Shown here one piece after another: positions 41,400-48,528 of a stretch of 64,000 nt of DNA (positions are counted from its first letter, which is position 1; each line of letters starts with the position of its first letter). The notes below the pieces were generated by a model. That model saw only the letters and a program-made list of their open reading frames with translations, did no database searches and was not told where the DNA came from. The stretch is taken from positions 6,867-70,866 of the forward strand of contig CAZTOW010000050.1 in NCBI GenBank assembly GCA_964615375.1, given 5' to 3'. A program made the translations under genes and the position numbers. This stretch comes from CAZKWG01 sp964615375. Lineage in GTDB: Bacteria; Myxococcota_A; UBA796; CAZKWG01.

Positions 41400-44300
41400 G
41401 TGCGAACACCCCTCGAGGAGCTCGCTCCCGACGCCTTCGTCCGCGCCATCGACGCCGATCCCAGCCTGCTTGCCGAGGAGGCGATCCGCGCGCGTCACGA
41501 CCGGATCACCCGCCACGCCTCCGTCTGTAGCTATTGTGGAGTAGGTTGTCCGTACACGGTAGAGCCGGACGCGCGCGGGGTCCCCGAGGTCGTCCCCTTG
41601 AGCCCGCTGGGGCTCTGCGTCAAGGGCCGCACCTCGCTGCTGACCGGCGGCGACGCCGAGCGCAAGATCCGCCTCGCCCGCCGCGGGATCCCCGACGATC
41701 GCGTCCGCGCGCCCATGGTCCGCGGGCACGACGGCCGGATGAAGGAGGTGAGCTGGGACGAGGCCCTGGACCGCGCGGCCTGGCTCTTCCTGCACGCCCG
41801 GGAGTGGGTGGGGCCGGAGGCGGTCGCCATCTACGGCAACGGGCAGAAGACGCTGGAGGCCATCTGGATGGCCAGCCTCTACAAGCTGGTCTTCAAGGTC
41901 TCCACCATCGGGGCCAACTCCGAGCACTGCCTGGCCAGCGCCGGGGCCGCCCACGAGCTCAACTTCGGCAACGAGGCCTCGTTTACCTGGCGCGAGTTCG
42001 CCGAGCTCGATCGCTGCGACGTGGCCGTGCTGCACGGGACCAACGCCTTCGTCACCTTCCCCCAGGCCTACGAGAAGCTGAAGCGCAACGCCCACGCCCG
42101 CAAGGTCGTAATTGATCCAGTTCAAACCGACACCGTCACCGACCTGCAGGAGTCCGACCCGCGCACGCTGCACCTGCGCTTCCGCCAGGGCGGGGACGTG
42201 CTGTTCAACCTGTCCGTCGCCCGGGTCATCCTGGAGCAGGGCTGGGAGGACCGGGACTACCTGGGCCGCGCCGTGGAGCCGGACAGCCTGGACGCCCTGC
42301 GCGCGCTGTGCGCCGAGCCCCGCGTCCACCCCGACGCGGTCGCCCGCACCCTCGCCCTGCCGGGCCAGGACCCGGCGGCCCTGGCCGCGCAGATCCGCGA
42401 GTACGCCGCGCTCCTGGCCCGCCCAGGCCCCGAGGGCCGCCCGCGGGTGGCCTTCGTCTCCAGCATGGGCATCAACCAGAGCACGGGCTCGCTGGGCTTC
42501 AGCACCAACCTGAACCTGCTGCTGCTGACGGGGAACGTGGGCCGCGAGGGGGCAGGCTCTCTGCGCATCGCCGGGCAGTCCAACGCGACGAGCGAGCTCA
42601 CGCTCGGCTTCAACGGCCGCCGGACGATCTTCAACCTCGACCCCAGCGATCCGGCGCAACGCTCGCGCCTCTCGACCTTGCTGGAGCTGCCCGAGCACAA
42701 CATCCCCGAGACCCGCGGCACCCCCGTGGCGCGCATGGCGGAGGACGACCGGCTCTACTGCTTCCTCTTCGTCGGCACGCAGATGACCCGCAACATGCCG
42801 CGCCTCGGCCACTGGATGCGCCGGATGGGGCGGGCCTTCAACGTGGTCGTCGATCCCTTCCTGGCGCCGGGCGTGCTGGAGTTCGCCGACGTCCTGCTGC
42901 CCTCGCTGACCTACACCGAGCGCACCGGCGTCATCCAGCGCGGGGACCGCTCGCTCCAGCTCCAGCAGCGGCTCACCGAGCCTCCCCCGCTGGCCTGGTC
43001 GGACGAGACCATCCTGGCGCGCCTCGCCCTGGCCATCGCCCGGCGCCTGGACGACCCGGACACCGCCGCGCTCAACGAGATCGCGCCGGACACCGTGCGG
43101 CGGGTCTTCGGGCGCTACGTGGGCGCCGACGGGCAGGTGGACGCGGCTGGGGTCTTCGATCACGCCGTCGCCGTCTCGCGCGCGCTGGGGGTCTACAACC
43201 GCCTGGAGGACGCCGAGGGGCGGCCCATCAGCCACGCGATGTTGCAGTCGAGAGCCGGGATGGGCGTGCAGTGGCAGGGGGACGGGCGCTACGCGGGCGC
43301 GGCGCGGGAGGGCGCGGTCTTCCCCTCGGGCGCGGCGACGAACCGGCGCCGGGCGCGGCTGGTGCGGCCGGGGGACGAATTCCTCCAGCACCTGGACCAG
43401 CCCCTCCCCGAGGGCGCGCTCTACCTGGCCAGCGGGCGCGGTCGGCCGGGCACGCTGCCGCGCGCCGCTCGAGGCCGCTACAACTCCGGGATAAAGACCC
43501 TCCCCCTCACCGGTCGCGCGCCGGACACCTACACGGTGGAGCTCCACCCCGAGGCGGCGCGGGCGCGGGGCCTGGAGCCCGGACAGGCGGTGCGCGTGGC
43601 GGCCGAGCACGGCGCGGTCCTGGCCGAGCTGGGGCTGAACCCGCGCGTGCCGCAGCAGACCGCGTGGATCGACTTCGTCCCCGGCGAGATCAACCGGCTG
43701 ACCGACTACGACGACGCCGACCACGTCACCAGCCAGAGCTTCATCAAGCGCACCGTGGTGCGCATCGAGCCGCTGCGTCCGCTGGAGCGCGTCCTGTGGG
43801 AGCGCCCCGACGCGGGCGCGCTCTCCGAGGCCATCGGCGTGCTGCACGCGCGCTTCCGGGCCTGCTACCCCGAGGACGAGGCCTGGCTGCGCCTCCAGCG
43901 GCGCGAGCCGGGCGCCGTCGAGTGGCTTCATCCGCGGGTCCTGCGCCAGCCCATCAGCGCCGAGGAGCGGCGGATCGCCGAGGCCGTGGGCGCGATGACG
44001 GCCTTCATCCAGCGCTTCGTCAGCTCCGACGCCTACCGCGCTGCCGGGCGGGCCACCCTCCAGGGCCTCTCGCCCGGAGACCGGGACGCGCTGATGACCG
44101 TCCTGCTGCCCCTGCTGCGCCGCCTGGACTACCAGTCGGCCATGCACCCCATCCTGGCGGCCCTGGTGGGGAGCGTGCGGCTGCTGGACGAGGCGGGCGC
44201 GGAGATCGAGGTGGACCTGCTCAGCGCCCACCGCAGCGCCGTCCTCGAGTTCAAGGAGGAGATCGTCGCCATCCAGCTCTACATCGCGGTGCGCCGCGGG

Positions 44301-45284
44301 CTCGAGCTGCTCTACGGCCCCGGCGCCACCGTCCGGCGCGCCGATCTGGCCTTCGTGTCCGGCGTCGCCATCCCCTGCGCCGGGGACGTGCCCGCGCACT
44401 TCCTGGGCATCTCCCCCGCCGATCTCAGCGCCGCCCTCCTGGTCCACAGCCGGGCCATCGGCGCCAGCGCCGTCATCGTCGTCGACCGCGCCGGCGGGCG
44501 GGCCGTGCGCGTGGACGTCCACACCGGCGTGCTCCCCCACGACCGCGAGCTCACGCGGCTGCGCGGCGTGGTCATCAACAAGAAGCGCGGGGCCACCGGC
44601 CGCGAGCACAGCCGCTTCTTCGACCGCCTGGGCGAGCTCATCTGCGACTACGTGCGGCGGGGCGACGGCAACTTCCACCTGCACGGGCCCGTGCCCTTCG
44701 ACTGGACGGAGTACCAGGAGAAGCTGGCCTTCTGCCCCGCGTCCAAGAAAGATTTCCGCCAGCACCTGCTCCGCCAGGGCGTCTCCCCTGCCCTCGCCAG
44801 CTCGCTCGTCGGGCTCGGCGTGCTACACGCCGAGGACGACGCCGGCCTGCTCCGCGCCATCACCCTGCTCCGCCGCGAGCCCGGCGTGTCCGCGCCGCCG
44901 GTGCTCCTGGACGGCCTCGAGGCCCTCCCCCTCCCCGAGCGCGTGGAGCGCGTCGTGGCCGAGGTCATCGCCCCCGTGCTCGCGAACGACGGCGGGAAGC
45001 TGGAGATCCTGGACCTGGACGAGGGCGCGGGGGCGCTGCACATCCGCTTCGTGGGGAGCTGCGCGAACTGCCCCTACTCGCTCCTGAGCATGGAGCAGCT
45101 TGTCCGGCCGACGCTGTTGCAGATCCCGGGGATCCGGGAGGTCCGGCACCGGGCGAAGATGCGGAAGAGTGAGCTCGCGGGGGCGGGGGAGGACGCGAGC
45201 GGCTGCGCCACGGGGGCACCGCTCACAGAATCGGGAACAGCACCACCCCTGGGATCCGCTCGAAGTCCTTCACATTCGCCGTGA
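41400..45284 (+). CDS. Giant molybdopterin oxidoreductase fused to a NifU-type Fe-S domain
   Basis: The 1294-residue protein starts with a 4Fe-4S motif C43-x2-C46-x3-C50-x22-C73 and a full molybdopterin oxidoreductase catalytic region of the Nas/Nap/formate-dehydrogenase group. The probable Mo-ligand is C177 in NSEHCLASA, and the cofactor-binding C-terminal part ends near residue 790. Then comes about 380 residues that match nothing I recognise. The C-terminus (about 1175-1250) is a NifU C-terminal domain with NDGGKLEIL and C1221-A-N-C1224. The order suggests one chain that carries a Mo active site, a cluster and a cluster-scaffold domain. Substrate is unknown; no FdhD, NapD or other chaperone is nearby. 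Start is GTG 41400 after AGAGG. The last 62 bases overlap the convergent VapC gene. Confidence 0.85.
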   Translation: MRTPLEELAPDAFVRAIDADPSLLAEEAIRARHDRITRHASVCSYCGVGCPYTVEPDARGVPEVVPLSPLGLCVKGRTSLLTGGDAERKIRLARRGIPDDRVRAPMVRGHDGRMKEVSWDEALDRAAWLFLHAREWVGPEAVAIYGNGQKTLEAIWMASLYKLVFKVSTIGANSEHCLASAGAAHELNFGNEASFTWREFAELDRCDVAVLHGTNAFVTFPQAYEKLKRNAHARKVVIDPVQTDTVTDLQESDPRTLHLRFRQGGDVLFNLSVARVILEQGWEDRDYLGRAVEPDSLDALRALCAEPRVHPDAVARTLALPGQDPAALAAQIREYAALLARPGPEGRPRVAFVSSMGINQSTGSLGFSTNLNLLLLTGNVGREGAGSLRIAGQSNATSELTLGFNGRRTIFNLDPSDPAQRSRLSTLLELPEHNIPETRGTPVARMAEDDRLYCFLFVGTQMTRNMPRLGHWMRRMGRAFNVVVDPFLAPGVLEFADVLLPSLTYTERTGVIQRGDRSLQLQQRLTEPPPLAWSDETILARLALAIARRLDDPDTAALNEIAPDTVRRVFGRYVGADGQVDAAGVFDHAVAVSRALGVYNRLEDAEGRPISHAMLQSRAGMGVQWQGDGRYAGAAREGAVFPSGAATNRRRARLVRPGDEFLQHLDQPLPEGALYLASGRGRPGTLPRAARGRYNSGIKTLPLTGRAPDTYTVELHPEAARARGLEPGQAVRVAAEHGAVLAELGLNPRVPQQTAWIDFVPGEINRLTDYDDADHVTSQSFIKRTVVRIEPLRPLERVLWERPDAGALSEAIGVLHARFRACYPEDEAWLRLQRREPGAVEWLHPRVLRQPISAEERRIAEAVGAMTAFIQRFVSSDAYRAAGRATLQGLSPGDRDALMTVLLPLLRRLDYQSAMHPILAALVGSVRLLDEAGAEIEVDLLSAHRSAVLEFKEEIVAIQLYIAVRRGLELLYGPGATVRRADLAFVSGVAIPCAGDVPAHFLGISPADLSAALLVHSRAIGASAVIVVDRAGGRAVRVDVHTGVLPHDRELTRLRGVVINKKRGATGREHSRFFDRLGELICDYVRRGDGNFHLHGPVPFDWTEYQEKLAFCPASKKDFRQHLLRQGVSPALASSLVGLGVLHAEDDAGLLRAITLLRREPGVSAPPVLLDGLEALPLPERVERVVAEVIAPVLANDGGKLEILDLDEGAGALHIRFVGSCANCPYSLLSMEQLVRPTLLQIPGIREVRHRAKMRKSELAGAGEDASGCATGAPLTESGTAPPLGSARSPSHSP

Positions 45285-45636
45285 CCACCTGGAGCCCGTG
45301 CTGCACGGCCGTCGCCGCGATCATCACGTCGAAGTCCTCGACCGGGGTCCCTGCGTCCCACAGCGACGCACACAGCCTCCCATAGATCTCCGCCGTCTCG
45401 GCGTCGAAGGGCAGGACCATCACGTTCGGCAGCACGCGGTCGCGGATGTTGCCGAGGTGCCGGGCCGCCGCGCGCGTCCGGTAGGCCCCGCGAGACAGCT
45501 CGGCGATCGTCACGGAGGACACCGACTGCGCCGTCAGCGGCAGCGTCGCGACCCAGCGCACATAGTCGGGGTTGGGGCGTGGGCGCAGCAGCTCGGAGAC
45601 CGCGTGGGTGTCGAAGAGGTAGCCCGGAGCCGTCAC
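45223..45636 (-). CDS. VapC-type PIN-domain toxin
   Basis: The 137-residue protein is a PIN-domain ribonuclease: D9 in LFDTHAVSELLR, E40-region VTIAELSRGAY, the acidic DFDVMIAATAV and ANVKDFERIPGV at the C-terminus. These give the three or four acidic residues of the Mg-dependent site. PIN toxins cut tRNA or rRNA and are neutralised by the partner antitoxin. It starts with a GTG overlapping the antitoxin's stop (GTGA), the normal order for this class. Its 3' end overlaps the end of the molybdoenzyme gene on the other strand by 62 bases. Confidence 0.9.
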   Translation of the reverse strand: MTAPGYLFDTHAVSELLRPRPNPDYVRWVATLPLTAQSVSSVTIAELSRGAYRTRAAARHLGNIRDRVLPNVMVLPFDAETAEIYGRLCASLWDAGTPVEDFDVMIAATAVQHGLQVVTANVKDFERIPGVVLFPIL

Positions 45637-45908
45637 GCCGCGCTCCCCACCTTCCGGCCGGACCGCGGCGCGCGCTGCATCGCCTCCACCAGCTCGTCCG
45701 AGCCTTCCCAGCCGCCGGCCAGCATCGCCAGGCCGCGCCCTTCGGACGCCGCCTTCACCCGCTCCAGCAGCGCCAGATCGTCCACCGAGACGATGGCCGC
45801 CACCGCGCGCCCGTTCCGAGTGATGACCACCGGCGCCCCATCCTCGGCGTCGCGCACGCACTCGGAGAATTTCGCCTTGGCTTCGGCCACGGAGAGCTGG
45901 GCGACCAT
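45633..45908 (-). CDS. Phd/YefM-type antitoxin
   Basis: The 91-residue protein matches the Phd/YefM antitoxin fold in its first 50 residues: QLSVAEAKAKFSECVRDAEDG and PVVITRNGRAVAAIVSV. The C-terminal 35 residues should wrap round the PIN toxin. As in related pairs, it probably represses its own operon. The ATG at 45908 follows AGGAG; a longer ATG at 45962 lacks family similarity. The 377 bases upstream hold an inverted-repeat element and no other gene. Confidence 0.88.
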   Translation of the reverse strand: MVAQLSVAEAKAKFSECVRDAEDGAPVVITRNGRAVAAIVSVDDLALLERVKAASEGRGLAMLAGGWEGSDELVEAMQRAPRSGRKVGSAA

Positions 45909-46009
45909 CACACACTCCTGGTCAGGATGGTCAGGATAACCATTTTGGACCGGGAGCGCCACCGCTGAGCATGCGCGTCAGCGCGCTGTAAAGAATTCCC
46001 TGATGACAA

Positions 46010-46227
46010 CGCCCGAGCCCCCAACACGCCCGGCCATGCCCTCTGCGATCTCTGCGAACTCAGCGTCCTCTGCGCTAAGTCACCAACCACGGCAAGGAAT
46101 CGCGCTGCGGCCTCGATCACCAACCGCGGCACAGACCATGTGCGGCGTCGAGACTTCGTCTGTGGGCCAGAATGGCTGAATCAGCGCAGAGAACGCTGAG
46201 TTCGCAGAGGGCGCAGAGGCTCGGGCG
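46010..46227. repeat. Inverted-repeat element with CGCAGAG-type arms
   Basis: Two 38-base arms, 46041-46078 and 46181-46218, are inverted copies with about six mismatches, and contain repeated CGCAGAG heptamers. A further nine-base match, CGCCCGAGC at 46010-46018 and its complement at 46219-46227, extends the outer end. The region between has no gene. CGCAGAG repeats of this type are found in intergenic regions of many unrelated bacteria, and I recall them only in general terms, so I call it a MITE-like or hairpin repeat and not a transposon. It lies in the 377-base gap (45909-46285) that otherwise holds nothing coding. Confidence 0.65.
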
Positions 46228-46285
46228 GGAGACAGAGGGCGGGAGAGGTCTCGGGCAGGGCGCGTCCGTCAGGCTCCCCCAACCC

Positions 46286-46885
46286 TCACCGCCCCCCGAC
46301 CCCCACCACCAGCGCCGGGCCCAGCGCGACCGCGTCGAAGCGCGCGTCCACGCTCCCGGCGAGCTCCAGATCCACCACCATCCCCAGGCGCTCCCCCAGC
46401 GCTGGGCGCCAGGACAGGCCCACGGCCGGCTCCACCCACAACCCGTCCAGGCCGTCCACGATGATCCAGCTCGCCATCGCGCCGCCGTACAGCCGCAGGT
46501 CCGCGCCCAGGTTGCCGCCAGTGATCACCCCGGCCTCGGCCCACCAGGGCGGCATTCCATCCAGGGTGGAGAGGACGGCCGCGCTCTCCACGCCCGCGAG
46601 CAGGGTGAGCCGTGGATCGTCCCGGCGCCCCAGCAGAGGCATCTGGAGGCGCAGCTCTCCGTCCGTGGTCTGATCCCCGGCCCAGCCCAGCGTGAGCTCC
46701 AGCGCGATGTCCTCGGCCGCGCCGATGCGCCCGGTGAGCCCGCTCGAGGGGGCCATGGCGCCGCCCAGGGTCTGGAGGCCGGAGCCGACCACGCCCCCCT
46801 CGGCCACCCCCACCGCGGGCACCGTCCCGTCCGTCCGAAGTCCAGGGAAGGCGAGCGCCGCGCCGCAGAGCACGAGGGTGAGCAT
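46286..46885 (-). CDS. Secreted beta-rich protein, possibly an outer-membrane barrel
   Basis: The 199-residue protein has a signal peptide (about residues 1-12) and a body of hydrophobic strands rich in glycine and aromatic pairs, e.g. ELTLGWAGD, LTLLAGVESAAVL and WVEPAVGLSWRPAL, as in small outer-membrane barrels. There is no recognised domain and no catalytic motif. It is eight bases downstream of prfB on the same strand, so it may be read through from that operon. The function is unknown. Confidence 0.55.
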   Translation of the reverse strand: MLTLVLCGAALAFPGLRTDGTVPAVGVAEGGVVGSGLQTLGGAMAPSSGLTGRIGAAEDIALELTLGWAGDQTTDGELRLQMPLLGRRDDPRLTLLAGVESAAVLSTLDGMPPWWAEAGVITGGNLGADLRLYGGAMASWIIVDGLDGLWVEPAVGLSWRPALGERLGMVVDLELAGSVDARFDAVALGPALVVGVGGR

Positions 46886-46893
46886 GAGTCCTC

Positions 46894-48031
46894 CTACAGG
46901 TCGTCGTCCTCGACGTTCGCGCCGCCGCCGCCCGAGGCCCGGGCCACCAGCCAGCTCTCCATGAAGCGCCCGATGTCCCCGTCCAGGACGGACGTGGTGT
47001 CGCCTGTCTGCTCACCCGTTCGGGTGTCCTTGACGAGCTGGTAGGGCTGCAACACGTAGGAGCGGATCTGGCTTCCCCACTCGATCTTCTTCTTCTCGGC
47101 GTTCGCCGCGTCGGTGATGGCCTGGCGCTTCTCCAGCTCCTGGGCGTACAGGCGCGCGCGCAGGAGCTTCATGGCCGTGGACTTGTTCTTGTGCTGGCTG
47201 CGCTCGGTGCGGCAGACCACGGCGATGCCGCTGGGGATGTGCGTGATGCGCACGGCGGAGTCGGTGGTGTTGACGCCCTGACCTCCGGGGCCGCCCGCGC
47301 GGAACACGTCGATGCGAAGATCGGAGTCCTTGATGTCGATCTCGATGTCGTCCGGCAGGTCCGGGTAGACCGCCACCGAGGCGAACGCGGTGTGGCGCCG
47401 GGCGTTGGCGTCGAAGGGGCTGATGCGGACCAGGCGGTGAACGCCGATCTCGCTCTTCAGGTAGCCGTAGGCGTACTCGCCCTTCACCTGGATCGAGCAG
47501 GAGCGGATTCCGGCGTCCTCGTGGGGTTGCTCGTCGGCGACGACGATCTTGTAGCCGTTCCTGTCCGCCCAGCGGAGGTACATGCGCTTGAGCATGTCCG
47601 CCCAGTCGGCCGCGTCCGTGCCGCCCGCGCCGGAGTTGATCTCCAGGATGGCGTCGGCCTCGTCGGCCTCCTCGGACAGCAGGCTCTTGATCTCGAAGGC
47701 CCGCAGCTTGGGCGCCAGCGCGTCCACCGCGCGCACGCCCTCGGCGATGGTGTCGGCGTCGTCGGCCTCCTCGCCCAGCTCCAGCAAGGTGTCGGCGTCG
47801 TCCAGCGCGCCGGAGAGCACCTCGTACTCCCGCACCTTGCGCTCCATGCCGGCCTTCTCGGCCAGCAGCTTGCGGGCGCGCTCCTGATCTCCCCAGAACT
47901 CCGGGCTGCCGGCCTCGTCGTCCAGCTCAGCGATGCGCTGCTTCAGGCCAGCGACGTCAAAGATGCCCCCGGAGCGCGTCGAGGCGCCCTCGCAGGGAAC
48001 GTTGCAGCTCGATGGTGTCCTGGGGAATCAT
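46894..48031 (-). CDS. prfB: Peptide chain release factor 2, with programmed +1 frameshift
   Basis: Two overlapping frames encode RF2. The first 24 codons (ATG at 48031) end at an in-frame TGA at 47959-47957. Skipping one base then gives GAC GTC GCT GGC and continues through 354 residues to the TAG at 46896-46894, for a total of 378. RF2 signatures are SPF in VRISPFDANARR, which reads the UGA/UAA stop codons, and GGPGGQGVN, which triggers peptide release. The frameshift makes RF2 synthesis depend on its own activity. The downstream part, read alone from the ATG at 47847, would lose the first helices. ybeY ends 50 bases upstream on the same strand. Confidence 0.95.
47956..47970 (-). promoter_or_regulatory. 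prfB recoding site
   Basis: On the minus strand the sequence GGGGG-CAT-CTT-TGA-C provides an internal ribosome-binding-like purine run, the slippery CTT codon and an in-frame TGA followed by C. This is the conserved RF2 autoregulatory frameshift site. Confidence 0.95.
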
Positions 48032-48081
48032 GACCGACCTCCGCGCCCCGATGTACGGCGTCCGGGCTCCGGCGGCAAGGG

Positions 48082-48525
48082 CTACAGCGGCGGAAGCTCG
48101 GAGAGCAGATCGCGCTCCAGCGCCTCCATCTCCTCGGCCTCCTCGTCCTCCTCGTGATCGTAGCCCAGCAGGTGGCAGATCCCGTGCACCAGCAGGACGC
48201 GGAGCTCGTGCTCCAGCGGGTGGCCGCGCTCCTCGGCCTGGCGGCGGGCGGTCTCCACGCTGATGACCACGTCGCCCAGGACCGGATCGTCCTCGTCGGC
48301 CTCCTCGCCCTCGCGCTGGGAGAAGGAGAGCACGTCGGTGGGCTTGTCCTTCTGCCGATAGTCGCGGTTGAGCGGGTGGATGAAGGCGTCATCGCAGAGC
48401 ACCACGCTCAGCTCGGCCTCGTCGAGCCCGAACGCGGCCAGCACCTGCTCGCTCACGCGGGTCAGATCAGCGACGTGGCGCTCCAGGTCCGTGAGTCCAC
48501 CCTCCATCGAGATCGCGATGTCCAT
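48082..48525 (-). CDS. ybeY: Endoribonuclease YbeY (rRNA maturation factor)
   Basis: The 147-residue protein has the metal-binding motif HGICHLLGYDHEED at about residues 113-126, the family's H-x3-H-x5-H triad. The RDYRQKDKPTDVLSFS segment is likewise conserved. YbeY takes part in 16S rRNA 3' processing and ribosome quality control in the cytoplasm. It is three bases after the stop of the 7TM-HD gene, so phoH, the HD gene and ybeY form one operon, a gene order seen in many bacteria. Confidence 0.95.
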   Translation of the reverse strand: MDIAISMEGGLTDLERHVADLTRVSEQVLAAFGLDEAELSVVLCDDAFIHPLNRDYRQKDKPTDVLSFSQREGEEADEDDPVLGDVVISVETARRQAEERGHPLEHELRVLLVHGICHLLGYDHEEDEEAEEMEALERDLLSELPPL

Positions 48526-48528
48526 CTC

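Noticed and set aside
41295..44765. A 1156-codon minus-strand frame opposite the molybdoenzyme
   Set aside because: It is the shadow of the molybdoenzyme-NifU gene; its sequence is Ala/Gly/Arg/Val-rich without motifs.
46172..47044. Plus-strand 290-codon frame over the inverted-repeat element and the secreted-protein gene
   Set aside because: It has no ribosome site, no domain and lies opposite the better-supported minus-strand genes.
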